Below are positions 17,566-26,835 of a DNA stretch of 64,000 nt, one piece after another. The translations under genes and the position numbers were made by a program. Positions within the stretch are counted from its first letter, which is position 1, and each line of letters begins with the position of its first letter. The stretch is from contig NZ_CP067393.1 in NCBI RefSeq assembly GCF_016653615.1, positions 3,053,673 through 3,117,672 on the forward strand, written 5' to 3'. The notes beneath the pieces were generated by a model that made no database searches, had not been told where the DNA came from, and saw only the letters and a program-made list of their open reading frames with translations. The stretch comes from Entomomonas asaccharolytica (lineage in GTDB: Bacteria > Pseudomonadota > Gammaproteobacteria > Pseudomonadales > Pseudomonadaceae).

Positions 17566-19017
17566 ATGACTAACCGTCGCACTAAAATTGTTGCTACACT
17601 AGGCCCTGCCAGCACCTCTCCTGAAATGTTAGAACAACTTATATTAGCTGGAATTGATGTAGCACGTCTTAATTTCTCACATGGCACACCAGAAGAACAC
17701 AAAGCCAGAGCAGCTTTAGTACGTAGCTTAGCCAAGAAACATAATCGCTTTGTAGGATTATTAGGTGACTTACAAGGCCCTAAAATTCGTATTGCTAAAT
17801 TTACAGACAAAAAAATTGAGTTAAAAGAAGGTGATACTTTCCGTTTTTCAGTAACCCATCCAAGAGATGCAGGCACTAAAGAAGTGGTAGGTATCGATTA
17901 CCCCGATTTAGTAAAAGACTGCAAAAAAGGCGATGAGCTTTTATTAGATGATGGCCGTGTCGTAATGCAAGTTGAGCAAGTCACTAAAGATGAATTAATT
18001 TGTAAAGTGTTAATTGGTGGCCCTTTATCAGATAATAAAGGAATTAATCGTCGTGGTGGCGGATTAACCGCACCTGCACTGACTGAAAAAGACAAAGCAG
18101 ATATTAAACTAGCGGCTGAAATGGAGTTGGAATATATTGCCGTCTCATTCCCACGAGATGCCTCTGATATGGCTTATGCTCGCCAATTAAAAGAAGAAGC
18201 AGGTAGTTCTGCATGGTTAATTGCCAAAATAGAACGTGCTGAAGCAGTAGTCGATGATGAAGCTTTAGATGGCCTAATTCTAGCCAGTGATGGTGTAATG
18301 GTAGCACGTGGTGATCTTGGTGTTGAAATTGGTGACGCGGAATTAGTAGGTATCCAAAAGAAAATTATTCAGCATGCACGCCATAACAATAAAATTGTTA
18401 TCACTGCTACGCAAATGATGGAATCGATGATTAACAGCCCAATGCCTACTCGTGCAGAAGTATCCGATGTGGCGAATGCTGTATTAGACTATACAGATGC
18501 TGTGATGCTATCTGCTGAAAGTGCAGCAGGTAAATACCCACTGGAAGCTGTGAAAGCAATGGCAAGAATTTGTATAGGCGCAGAAAAAAGTCCAATTGCA
18601 AGAAAATCAAATCATCGTTTAGGCGAAACCTTTAATCGTTGGGATGAAAGTATTGCCCTTGCAGCTATTTATACAGCGAATCACTTCCCTGGTGTTAAAG
18701 CAATTATTAGTTTAACAGATAGTGGTTATACACCATTAATTATGTCACGTATTCGTTCATCTATCCCTATTTTTGCCCTTTCACCAAAAGCAGAAACGCA
18801 AGGTAGAACCACTTTAATTAGAGGAGTACAACCTATTCCTTTCGATCCAGCAGCCTTGCCAGAAGATAAAGTAAGTCAAGCCGCTGTTGATGAGTTAGTA
18901 AAACGTGGCGCTGTACAAGATGGTGATTGGGTTATTTTAACAAGAGGTGACAGTTACACACGCCGTGATGGAACCAATACCATGAAAATTTATCGTGTAG
19001 GTGATTTAATCGTCTAA
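17566..19017 (+). CDS. pykA: Pyruvate kinase (PykA type)
   Basis: It converts phosphoenolpyruvate and ADP to pyruvate and ATP in lower glycolysis/Entner-Doudoroff. The protein is 483 aa, equal to pseudomonad PykA. The N-terminal RRTKIVATLGPAS, the LNFSHG motif, the signature region LIAKIERAEAV with catalytic Lys, MVARGDLGVEI and TATQMMESM are all present. An allosteric C-terminal domain follows. SD GAGAAGG precedes ATG 17566. The gene sits immediately behind a terminator hairpin, suggesting regulated read-through. Confidence 0.96.
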   Translation: MTNRRTKIVATLGPASTSPEMLEQLILAGIDVARLNFSHGTPEEHKARAALVRSLAKKHNRFVGLLGDLQGPKIRIAKFTDKKIELKEGDTFRFSVTHPRDAGTKEVVGIDYPDLVKDCKKGDELLLDDGRVVMQVEQVTKDELICKVLIGGPLSDNKGINRRGGGLTAPALTEKDKADIKLAAEMELEYIAVSFPRDASDMAYARQLKEEAGSSAWLIAKIERAEAVVDDEALDGLILASDGVMVARGDLGVEIGDAELVGIQKKIIQHARHNNKIVITATQMMESMINSPMPTRAEVSDVANAVLDYTDAVMLSAESAAGKYPLEAVKAMARICIGAEKSPIARKSNHRLGETFNRWDESIALAAIYTANHFPGVKAIISLTDSGYTPLIMSRIRSSIPIFALSPKAETQGRTTLIRGVQPIPFDPAALPEDKVSQAAVDELVKRGAVQDGDWVILTRGDSYTRRDGTNTMKIYRVGDLIV

Positions 19018-19030
19018 TTTCTATTGCTTA

Positions 19031-19057
19031 GTTATAGCCCTACTAAAGGGCTATAAC
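19031..19057. terminator. Hairpin between convergent pykA and 19107-19400
   Basis: GTTATAGCCCT and AGGGCTATAAC form a perfect 11-bp stem with a 5-base loop, starting 14 bases after the pykA stop. No clear U-tract follows, so termination strength is uncertain. Confidence 0.6.
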
Positions 19058-19106
19058 ACTTAAACTACCATCTTAATCTACTGTTCTTATTGCATTTTTC
19101 ACAAAT

Positions 19107-19400
19107 TTAACGATTAAAGTATGTAGTTAACATCGTCATTGTAACCATTAACATCAACAATAAAATGACAGCAATAATGGCACATAAAACAGTTAATGCT
19201 TTTTGGGTGCTTACATCCTGACTATCAATAAAGGGCGATACTTTAGATAAACCGAAACCACCTATAAGCGCTAATACAGCAGCCACACTATATAATGCCA
19301 TTGGCGAAGTAAGATTAACGCTAAAGCCAATAGTCATACCTAGAATAAACCCAATAGCACCACCAATAACCGCCAATGAAATAGCAAATATATTTCTCAT
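19107..19400 (-). CDS. Small membrane protein, unknown function
   Basis: A 97-residue protein with three hydrophobic segments (about 4-27, 34-52, 67-93) separated by a short polar loop (SKVSPFIDSQDVSTQK). It is glycine-rich in the first two helices. I recognise no family. Convergent with pykA and followed on its left by nothing on the same strand; sbp lies upstream on the same strand 70 bases away, but separate transcription seems likely. Confidence 0.55.
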   Translation of the reverse strand: MRNIFAISLAVIGGAIGFILGMTIGFSVNLTSPMALYSVAAVLALIGGFGLSKVSPFIDSQDVSTQKALTVLCAIIAVILLLMLMVTMTMLTTYFNR

Positions 19401-19470
19401 TTTAATCCCATATGCAAATAAGCTAGGTTTAACCTAGCTTATTGTAAATGTAAAACTCAAGAAATAAATA

Positions 19471-20469
19471 TTATTGAGAGTAAATTTGATCAAATATAGC
19501 TCCATCAGCAAAATGTTTTTTCTGAATTTCGTCCCAGTTGCCAAAATTTTTCTCTATAGATAAAAATTCTACTTTAGGAAAACGATCAGAAAACTCAGCC
19601 AAGATAGCTTCATTTCTAGGACGTAAATAATTCTTAGCCGCTATACGCTGCCCTTCATCAGACCATAAATAGTTTAGATAAGCTTCAGCTTGCGCCTTGG
19701 TTTTTTTCTTTTCAACCACTTTTTCTACAACGGCTACTGGCAGTTCGGCCTCTGCAGAAACACTTGGATATACTACTTCAAAACCACCTTTACCAAATTC
19801 TTTAGCAATCATTTCTGCTTCATTTTCAAAGGTAATTAATACATCACCCTGCTGATTTTGCATAAAGGTTGAGGTAGCCGCACGCCCACCTGTATCTAAA
19901 ACTAACACATGCTTAAATAAGTCTTTCACAAAATCCTTTGCTTTTGCTTCATCGCCACCTTGTTTAAGAATATAACTCCAAGCAGAAAGATAAGTATAAC
20001 GACCATTACCTGATGTTTTAGGATTTGGAACAATTACCTCTACGCCATCCTTAACTAAATCTGGCCAATCTTTAATATTTTTAGGATTACCCTTACGAAC
20101 AATAAATACCGTTGCAGAGGTAAAAGGTGCACTATTATTAGGTAATAGCGTTTGCCAATTAGCAGGTACTAAATTGCCATAGGTAACAAGTGCATTAATA
20201 TCGGTTGCCATATTCATGGTCACCACATCAGCTTTTAAACCATCAATGACAGCACGTGCTTGTTTACTGGAACCACCATGAGACATTTGGATTTTTACAC
20301 GATCATCCTTATGCTGTTCATTCCAATATTTCTCAAAAGCAGGGTTATAATCTTTATAAAAATCACGCATTACATCGTAGGAGACATTTAACAGCAGCTT
20401 ATCCGCCATGACATGTCCACTAAACAACGTACTTAATAACACCAGTGAAGCCAGTAAAATTCGTTTCAT
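19471..20469 (-). CDS. sbp: Periplasmic sulfate-binding protein
   Basis: A 332-residue ABC-transporter solute-binding protein that captures sulfate (or thiosulfate). A signal peptide (MKRILLASLVLLSTLFSGHVMA) is followed by the mature start DKLLLNVSYDVMRDFYK. The ligand-loop HGGSSKQARAV and later GNGRYTYLSAW and DTGGRAATSTF match Sbp/CysP. The CysTWA permease and ATPase are not in this window, so this is a lone binding-protein gene, as Sbp often is in pseudomonads. Probably induced under sulfur limitation (family knowledge). Confidence 0.92.
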   Translation of the reverse strand: MKRILLASLVLLSTLFSGHVMADKLLLNVSYDVMRDFYKDYNPAFEKYWNEQHKDDRVKIQMSHGGSSKQARAVIDGLKADVVTMNMATDINALVTYGNLVPANWQTLLPNNSAPFTSATVFIVRKGNPKNIKDWPDLVKDGVEVIVPNPKTSGNGRYTYLSAWSYILKQGGDEAKAKDFVKDLFKHVLVLDTGGRAATSTFMQNQQGDVLITFENEAEMIAKEFGKGGFEVVYPSVSAEAELPVAVVEKVVEKKKTKAQAEAYLNYLWSDEGQRIAAKNYLRPRNEAILAEFSDRFPKVEFLSIEKNFGNWDEIQKKHFADGAIFDQIYSQ

Positions 20470-20657
20470 AAACTACCTTATTAATATGTTTAACTTACAA
20501 ATAAATCTATATATTAAAAAATTTGTTAACCTCAGCTTAACACTTTTTCTATACTCCACAAAATTAACAGTTAGTGCAATTTGTTATTACTAAATAACTT
20601 GCTGAAATATAGAAAGTACATAGGATTTCAACTATCCTTAATAGAACAAAACTTTGG

Positions 20658-21458
20658 ATGTATCAAGTGAAACGCTATCTTGGTTATTTATTGATAATTA
20701 ATTTGCTTATAACCTGCTGCCTTTTCTTTTATAGAAATGCTTTACCCTCGCCTAGCGCACTTAATCCACTATTAAAAAAAGAACCTTTACAAACTATCAC
20801 TTCTAAACAACCCTTTTATGTAAATACTAAAGAGTTTCGTTTTTATATAGCTCCACTTTATGAATATACCTTACATGGTCTTGTAGTAAGTAAATACAAT
20901 GCTAGAAAAAAGTTTATGGCACGCATAGACAAAGACTTAAATGTATCTGATCTCTGTGTTATTTGGGGAGATAATGCATTCCGAGGCGATTATCAGAAAA
21001 TATCTTTTTGGAGCGGTGAGTTTACATGCTTTGCTAGGTACGTTGAGGATAAAACTTCTTATACTGAAACCCTAGATGAAGCAAAAAAACTGGCTAGACA
21101 ATTTTTCTTCTTTAATAACGAACAGTTTTCTAATAATCATTTACTGACTGATAACCCTCAATTAGCTAAGCAATTAAGAAATGTACATATTGGAGATCAA
21201 ATTTCCTTTTCTGGATACCTCGCTAACTATGGCACATCTCCTAACCAAATCTATCGTTATACAAGCACTGTTCGCACAGACACTGGCAATAGAGCCAGTG
21301 AATCAGTCTATGTTACTTCTTTTGTGATATTACGAAAAAATCATTATCGACAAATGTTTAACTTATCTTTAATGAGTCTTTTCTGTATATCGATAATTTG
21401 GCTCGCTTATCAATTAACTCCTTTTACGACTAAAAATAACCCTGAACAAGATGATTAG
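20658..21458 (+). CDS. Membrane-anchored protein, unknown function
   Basis: A 266-residue protein with an N-terminal membrane segment (about 8-25) and a C-terminal one (about 235-255), enclosing a likely periplasmic domain. The domain holds VHIGDQISFSGYLANYG and TSTVRTDTGNRASESVYVTS, a pattern I recall from uncharacterised gammaproteobacterial proteins. Conserved-looking cysteines occur at VSDLCVIWGDNAF and GEFTCFARY. The ribosome site is weak; a start a few codons later (GTG) is possible. Divergent from sbp, upstream of piuA on the same strand. Confidence 0.55.
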   Translation: MYQVKRYLGYLLIINLLITCCLFFYRNALPSPSALNPLLKKEPLQTITSKQPFYVNTKEFRFYIAPLYEYTLHGLVVSKYNARKKFMARIDKDLNVSDLCVIWGDNAFRGDYQKISFWSGEFTCFARYVEDKTSYTETLDEAKKLARQFFFFNNEQFSNNHLLTDNPQLAKQLRNVHIGDQISFSGYLANYGTSPNQIYRYTSTVRTDTGNRASESVYVTSFVILRKNHYRQMFNLSLMSLFCISIIWLAYQLTPFTTKNNPEQDD

Positions 21459-21561
21459 TAGTTATTTCTATACAAAGTGTATATCTTCAAATTAACAAGC
21501 AAAAATAAAAGTAATTAAATTTCAATATCTTAAATAAAAATTGTATAAATTTATTGCATAT

Positions 21562-21580
21562 CTAAATAAGAATCATTATA
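21562..21580 (+). promoter_or_regulatory. Fur-box-like site upstream of piuA
   Basis: The 19 bases match the Fur consensus (GATAATGATAATCATTATC) at 13 positions, including an unbroken AATCATTAT right half. It lies 108 bases before the receptor start, fitting iron repression of the piuA operon. Confidence 0.6.
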
Positions 21581-21688
21581 TTTAGCATTTACAGATTAAG
21601 TGACTAATCAACTGATTTAACCTTAATAAATATGTTTCATATTGCTATAACAGTTTAGAAATAACTAACATTAGAGCCCTTTCACACT

Positions 21689-23881
21689 ATGAAAAAACAT
21701 ACAAAAACATCACTGAGCCTTGCTATGGCTTCAGCTAGTTTACCTTTGGTAACTTACGCAGATACTGCAGATAAAGCAATAGAACTTGATACTCTGACTA
21801 TTGAAGGTCAACAAGAAACGCCTTATCAAACCAAAAAATTATCTTCTCCAAAATATACTCAACCATTACGAGATACCCCACAAAGTATTACGGTTGTACC
21901 TAAAGCAGTAATTGAACAACGTAATGCGATGTCTTTAGAAGATGCATTATCAAACGTACCAGGCGTTACTTTTAACTCAGGTGAAGGTAATGGTGGTGTA
22001 GGTGATAGCATCAATATTCGTGGTTTCAATAGCGGTACTTATGGTGGCTCCAACGTTTACATTGATGGTATTCGTGACTCTGCCTTCTACACTCGCTCAG
22101 ATATGTTTAATATTGAACAAGTAGAAGTAATCAAAGGCTCTAGTTCTGCTGCTTGGGGGGCAGGTGTAATAGGTGGTGCTATTAACTTAGCTAATAAAAC
22201 GCCAAAACTAGATGACTTTGCAACTATTGGTGGTGGTGTAGGCACAGCAGACTACAAACGTTTAACCTTTGATGGCAATAAAGTTATTGATGCCGATTCA
22301 GGTACAGCTGCTCGTCTAAATATGGTTTGGCATAATTCTGGAGTTGATGGTCGTGATTGGTTTGAAAGAGAACGCTGGGGTATTGCACCCTCTATATCTT
22401 TTGGATTAAACACCAATACTCGTAATACCTTCTCCTATGAACATTTAACTGATAAAGGTAATTATGATTATGGTATTCCCACAACTCGATCTGGCAAAAG
22501 AGCTAGTAAAGTAGATGGTGTTAAATGGGATGGCTACTTTGGTTATCGTAATTTAGACAGAGAAGATATGCGCACAGATCGCGTCACATGGAAATTTGAA
22601 CATGATTTCAATGATTCGGTAAGCTTCAATAACCAAGCTGTATGGTCACAATTGCAACGTACTTATACTGTTACAACACCCAGTGGTGCCAATGCCTCAC
22701 TAAGACGTCTGCAAGGTGTTACACGTTATACTGATACTCAAACACTTAGTAACCAATCCAATATTATTTGGAAATTTGATACAGCAGGTATAAAGCATAC
22801 GTTTGTAGCAGGTATGGAGCTTACTAAAGAATATCTAGATTATAAGTCAGGGGGTCTACGTTACGGTTCTTCGATGGTGACTAATACCCCTATTGATCCT
22901 GCTAATCCGCCATCAAAGTATGCAGGTAATAAAGAAATTGCCTATACCAGTAAACTTGAAGCAGACGCCACTACCAAAGCCTTCTATGTAATGGATACAC
23001 TTAAATTGGGTGATCACTGGCAATTAGATTTATCTGCTCGTCAAGATCACTACAAAGCTAGAATTACTGACACGAAGAGCCGTACTAATACTGGTGGCGT
23101 ATTATCTACTTGGACAGATGGTGAAAATGACAGCTCTAATGAGAAATTATTTAGCTATCGTACTGCTTTAATCTTTAAGCCTGTTGAATACGGTAGTATC
23201 TATGCAAGTTTTAGTACTGCACAGCAGCCCCAGTCTATACGTATCGTTACATCAGGTAGTTTAGGAGATGATTTATCTCCAACAAAAGGCAAAACTTATG
23301 AAATAGGCACTAAATGGGACTTATTTAATGAGCGCCTTTCTTTAACAGCGGCTGTCTTTAGAACTAAACTAGATGCCTCAGATTTTGATGACACTGTCGT
23401 GCCAACCCAAACCTACAGTTATAAACAAAAAACTGACGGTATTGAATTAGGGGTAGCAGGTAATATTACTGATCGCTGGTCTGTATTTGCTGGCTATGCC
23501 TATATGGATAGTGAGGTAGAAGGCCAAGAAGGTTGGGATGATGGTATTACACTACCTAATACACCACGCAACTCAGCCAGCTTATGGACAACTTATGAGT
23601 TCCCTTATGATATCAGTTTCAGCTATGGTGTTCGCTATGTTGGGGAAAGAAGTATTCCTGGTGGCCGTGGTACAACCATGACCAATGCTTCTAAAACAGT
23701 TGTACCAAGCTATACAGTGCATGATGCTGCTATTCAATGGCAAGCGAATAAAAACCTTAACTTAAGGTTAAATATTAACAATATCTTCAACAAACATTAC
23801 TGGCGCCAATACAATGGCCGTGGCTTTGGTTTACCTGGCCCAGGACAAGGCGCACAGCTAACCGCTGAATATCGTTTCTAA
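21689..23881 (+). CDS. piuA: TonB-dependent siderophore receptor, PiuA/Fiu type
   Basis: An outer-membrane gated channel for ferric catecholate siderophores. It has 730 residues: a signal peptide ending near TYADTADKA, a TonB-box-like DTLTIEG, a plug domain (about 50-170) with TPQSITVVPKAVI, VNIRGF-type SINIRGFNSGTYGG and VEVIKGSSSAAWGAG, then a beta-barrel ending in the obligatory aromatic (TAEYRF). The downstream Sel1 gene and piuC, in the order piuA-Sel1-piuC, support the PiuA/Fiu assignment over other receptors. The Sel1 ATG overlaps the stop by one base. Probably Fur-regulated. Confidence 0.88.
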   Translation: MKKHTKTSLSLAMASASLPLVTYADTADKAIELDTLTIEGQQETPYQTKKLSSPKYTQPLRDTPQSITVVPKAVIEQRNAMSLEDALSNVPGVTFNSGEGNGGVGDSINIRGFNSGTYGGSNVYIDGIRDSAFYTRSDMFNIEQVEVIKGSSSAAWGAGVIGGAINLANKTPKLDDFATIGGGVGTADYKRLTFDGNKVIDADSGTAARLNMVWHNSGVDGRDWFERERWGIAPSISFGLNTNTRNTFSYEHLTDKGNYDYGIPTTRSGKRASKVDGVKWDGYFGYRNLDREDMRTDRVTWKFEHDFNDSVSFNNQAVWSQLQRTYTVTTPSGANASLRRLQGVTRYTDTQTLSNQSNIIWKFDTAGIKHTFVAGMELTKEYLDYKSGGLRYGSSMVTNTPIDPANPPSKYAGNKEIAYTSKLEADATTKAFYVMDTLKLGDHWQLDLSARQDHYKARITDTKSRTNTGGVLSTWTDGENDSSNEKLFSYRTALIFKPVEYGSIYASFSTAQQPQSIRIVTSGSLGDDLSPTKGKTYEIGTKWDLFNERLSLTAAVFRTKLDASDFDDTVVPTQTYSYKQKTDGIELGVAGNITDRWSVFAGYAYMDSEVEGQEGWDDGITLPNTPRNSASLWTTYEFPYDISFSYGVRYVGERSIPGGRGTTMTNASKTVVPSYTVHDAAIQWQANKNLNLRLNINNIFNKHYWRQYNGRGFGLPGPGQGAQLTAEYRF

Positions 23882-24657
23882 TGACCGTTAGTAACCTTAT
23901 ACAATTTTCCGCAGAAACGCCACACCAAGCAGCTAGCTTGGTGTTGGCCATTGCAAAAACAGGCAATGCCAAAGCACAAGCGCAATTAGCGCAAATGCTA
24001 CTGGATGGAAACGGTATTAAAAAAGATCGTGGGTTAGCATTACAGTGGTTTACCATTGCCGCTAAAAATGGCTACTTACAGGCTATTAATATGCTTGGCC
24101 GTTGTTATGAAAACGGTTGGGGTTGCACTATAAATTATACAAAGGCCGCACAATACTATCAGCTAGCTGCTGAAAAAGGGCTTAACTGGGGAATGTATAA
24201 TTTTGCTAACCTACTTATCAAAGGTAAAGGCGTAACTAAGGATCTGACCAAAGCGTTTGATTTATATTATCAAGCGGCACAAACAGGACATGCTAAATCC
24301 ATGAATTTAGTAGGTCGATTCTTTGAAGAAGGTTGGTTAGTAGCAGCTGATTTAGACAAAGCCATCAACTGGTATAGACGCTCTGCTTCTGCTGGAGACT
24401 TCCGAGGCCAATGCAGTTATGCATCTGTACTAACAGCCCAAGGTAAAGTGGATGAAGCCGTTATCTGGTTAAGACACTCTATGCAAACAGCTACCCACGG
24501 TTTTTTACAAAAAATGGCTAGAGCCTTATGGCAATCACCTCACAAACCTTTACAAGAAATAGCGATAGAAATGTTTGCCCACTGTGCTGAACAAGGTGAT
24601 CTAACAGATCAACAAGCCTATCTAGATATTCTTCAACAGCAATCTATTCAGTCTTAG
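23881..24657 (+). CDS. Sel1-repeat protein of the piu operon
   Basis: A 258-residue protein made of four to five Sel1/TPR-like repeats (about 20-220), e.g. [38 protein letters not shown] and [19 protein letters not shown]. There is no signal peptide, so it is likely cytoplasmic. ATG overlaps the receptor stop (TAATG) and piuC starts ten bases after its stop. A Sel1 protein holds this position in pseudomonad piu clusters; its role in iron handling is not established. Confidence 0.85.
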   Translation: MTVSNLIQFSAETPHQAASLVLAIAKTGNAKAQAQLAQMLLDGNGIKKDRGLALQWFTIAAKNGYLQAINMLGRCYENGWGCTINYTKAAQYYQLAAEKGLNWGMYNFANLLIKGKGVTKDLTKAFDLYYQAAQTGHAKSMNLVGRFFEEGWLVAADLDKAINWYRRSASAGDFRGQCSYASVLTAQGKVDEAVIWLRHSMQTATHGFLQKMARALWQSPHKPLQEIAIEMFAHCAEQGDLTDQQAYLDILQQQSIQS

Positions 24658-24667
24658 GAAAACGTAT

Positions 24668-25348
24668 ATGCTACTACATATCCCTAATATCTTTTCTAAA
24701 CAAGAAGTTAGTTATATCCGTTCACGTTTAGAACAGGCCAATTGGCAAAATGGTCAATTAACTGCAGGACATATAGCCATTAACTGCAAGGATAATGAAC
24801 AACTTGATGAAGAAGATCCATTTGCCATTGAATTAGGTGATGAAATTATTAAACGTCTAGGTAATAATCCACTTTTTATTTCTGCCGCTTTACCCCATAA
24901 AGTTTTTCCACCCATGTTTAATCGCTATAGCGGTGGCGGTACCTATGGATTTCATATTGATAATGCTATTCGCAAGCCTAAAACCAGTCCTCTGCGTGTA
25001 AGAACTGATGTGTCTTCTACCTTGTTTTTTAGTGAACCTGAAGAATATGAAGGGGGCGAATTAGTCATTCAAGATACCTATGGTGAACAACGCGTTAGAT
25101 TACCTGCTGGTGACCTTGTACTTTATCCTTCTACCAGCCTTCATCAAGTCACCCCTGTGACTCAAGGGACTCGCTATGCTTCCTTCCTTTGGACACAAAG
25201 CATGATACGCTCTGATGAACAGCGTCGTTTACTATTTGATATGGATATGGCTATCCAAGAACTAACTAAAGATATAGCTAATCATCCTGCAATAATTAAA
25301 CTGAGTGGCAATTATCATAATCTGTTACGTCAATGGGCAGAAGTCTAA
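24668..25348 (+). CDS. piuC: Fe(II)/2-oxoglutarate dioxygenase PiuC (PKHD-type)
   Basis: A 226-residue double-stranded beta-helix hydroxylase. The iron ligands are visible as H-x-D in GFHIDNAIR and the distal His in [13 protein letters not shown]; the 2-oxoglutarate Arg is in GTRYASFLW. The family (YbiX/PiuC) is linked to iron-siderophore receptors, probably acting on the siderophore or its release; the substrate is unproven. Third gene of the operon, followed by a hairpin. Confidence 0.92.
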   Translation: MLLHIPNIFSKQEVSYIRSRLEQANWQNGQLTAGHIAINCKDNEQLDEEDPFAIELGDEIIKRLGNNPLFISAALPHKVFPPMFNRYSGGGTYGFHIDNAIRKPKTSPLRVRTDVSSTLFFSEPEEYEGGELVIQDTYGEQRVRLPAGDLVLYPSTSLHQVTPVTQGTRYASFLWTQSMIRSDEQRRLLFDMDMAIQELTKDIANHPAIIKLSGNYHNLLRQWAEV

Positions 25349-25389
25349 AATCAACGCTTTCTAAACTTCTTGTAAAATAACAAGCCATT

Positions 25390-25420
25390 AATAGCCTAAA
25401 CATTTTAGGCTATTTGCATT
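25390..25420 (+). terminator. Probable terminator of the piu operon
   Basis: AATAGCCTAA (25390-25399) pairs perfectly with TTAGGCTATT (25405-25414) around a 5-base loop, 41 bases after the piuC stop. The following tract is T-rich but broken. Confidence 0.65.
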
Positions 25421-25465
25421 ATTATAAATTATCTTAGTCTCTATAAATAAAATTAAGGTAATGAA

Positions 25466-25939
25466 ATGACTGCCCCACAATTAAATAAAGCCATTAATGA
25501 TTTCACAGTATCTGTAACAGGTTCCCCTACTACAATTAAACTTTCTGATTTGAAAGGAAAGAATATTGTTATCTATTTCTACCCAAAAGATAACACGCCA
25601 GGTTGTACCACGGAGGGACAAAATTTCCGCGATCTTTATCAACAATTTCAACAAGCCAATACAATTATTTTTGGTGTATCACGTGAAAGTATAAAATCCC
25701 ATGAAAATTTTAAAGCTAAACAAGAATTTCCTTTTGAACTTATCAGTGATCCAGAAGAGCAACTTTGTAAGTTATTTGATGTGATTAAACTAAAAAAACT
25801 ATATGGTAAAGAATATATGGGTATTGATCGCAGTACCTTTTTAATTGATAAAGAAGGTATCCTTCGTCAAGAATGGCGCAAAGTTAAAGTAGAAGGACAT
25901 GCTGAAGAAGTATTAAAAGCAGCGCAAGCGCTTAACTAA
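25466..25939 (+). CDS. bcp: Thiol peroxidase Bcp (peroxiredoxin Q family)
   Basis: It reduces hydrogen peroxide and organic peroxides using thioredoxin. The protein is 157 aa. The peroxidatic Cys47 is in YPKDNTPGCTTEG. The resolving Cys five residues later, common in Bcp proteins, is Gln52 here, so it should work as a 1-Cys-type enzyme or use another partner (inference). AAGGTAATGAA precedes the start. Monocistronic, with an inverted repeat after the stop. Confidence 0.92.
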   Translation: MTAPQLNKAINDFTVSVTGSPTTIKLSDLKGKNIVIYFYPKDNTPGCTTEGQNFRDLYQQFQQANTIIFGVSRESIKSHENFKAKQEFPFELISDPEEQLCKLFDVIKLKKLYGKEYMGIDRSTFLIDKEGILRQEWRKVKVEGHAEEVLKAAQALN

Positions 25940-25959
25940 GTTATATAAAACTAGTTCAT

Positions 25960-25991
25960 GCTGAGTGGAAAATTTATTCTATCCACTCAGC
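25960..25991 (+). terminator. Hairpin downstream of bcp
   Basis: GCTGAGTGGA (25960-25969) pairs perfectly with TCCACTCAGC (25982-25991). There is no U-tract on the plus strand, so it may stabilise the 3' end and not act as a strong terminator. Confidence 0.5.
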
Positions 25992-26208
25992 TATAAGCAT
26001 TGAAAACAAAACGTTGATTTATCATTTTAAAAAACAATAATATTATTTTAACGTGATAGCTTTATCTTCAAATAATAGTTGTTACACAGTAAATAATAGT
26101 AAAATCATAGATTAATAAACAAAATAAAACTTTTTTTAAATTATCCTTACTATCCAGTATATAATATTAAATTACTGTCAGTATTTTTACTAACTTAGGA
26201 GCCTATTG

Positions 26209-26835
26209 GTGTCTGTCGTTTTTGTTGCATCCTCACTACTACCTACTCCTTTTGCAGTGTTCACCATGCATGGTTTCTTAGATGAAGAAACAGGTATTGA
26301 ACATGTTGCACTAACCCTTGGTGATGTCGCCAATGGAGAAGCTGTGTTAGGACGGATGCACTCTGAATGTTTAACAGGTGATGCCTTATTTAGCTTACGT
26401 TGCGACTGTGGCTTCCAACTAGAAGCAGCAATGAAAGCTATTGCTAAAGAAGGTCGCGGCATACTACTTTATCTACGACAAGAAGGACGTGGTATCGGCC
26501 TATTAAATAAGATTCGTGCCTATTCATTACAAGATAAAGGTGCTGATACAGTCGAAGCCAATGAGCAACTGGGTTTTCCTGCAGATATGCGGCAATACGA
26601 TATGTGTTTACCCATGCTTAATCATTTAGGTATAAACGCCATCCAATTAATGACCAATAATCCTAAAAAGATAGCTGCATTAAAAGCACTAGGGATTAAT
26701 GTAGTTGAACGTAAGCCTATTGAATTTGGTAAAAATCGTTATAACCAAAACTACTTAGCCACTAAAGCTGGCAAGATGGGGCATTTATTTGGTCTGCAAC
26801 ATCAACAAGAAAAATCTGAAGATAACACTCGTTAA
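26209..26835 (+). CDS. ribA: GTP cyclohydrolase II
   Basis: The first committed step of riboflavin synthesis: GTP to 2,5-diamino-6-ribosylamino-pyrimidinone phosphate plus formate. I choose GTG 26209 (MSVVFVAS, as in pseudomonads) with AGGAG seven bases upstream; a TTG one codon earlier is possible. The zinc ligands are C54, C65 and C67 ([16 protein letters not shown]). [10 protein letters not shown], with the catalytic Tyr/Arg region after it, and MTNNPKKI are conserved. No FMN riboswitch is seen upstream. The next gene overlaps by one base. Confidence 0.95.
   Translation: MSVVFVASSLLPTPFAVFTMHGFLDEETGIEHVALTLGDVANGEAVLGRMHSECLTGDALFSLRCDCGFQLEAAMKAIAKEGRGILLYLRQEGRGIGLLNKIRAYSLQDKGADTVEANEQLGFPADMRQYDMCLPMLNHLGINAIQLMTNNPKKIAALKALGINVVERKPIEFGKNRYNQNYLATKAGKMGHLFGLQHQQEKSEDNTR

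Noticed and set aside
26030-26208. FMN riboswitch before ribA
   Set aside because: The short AT-rich leader lacks the conserved six-helix junction sequence.
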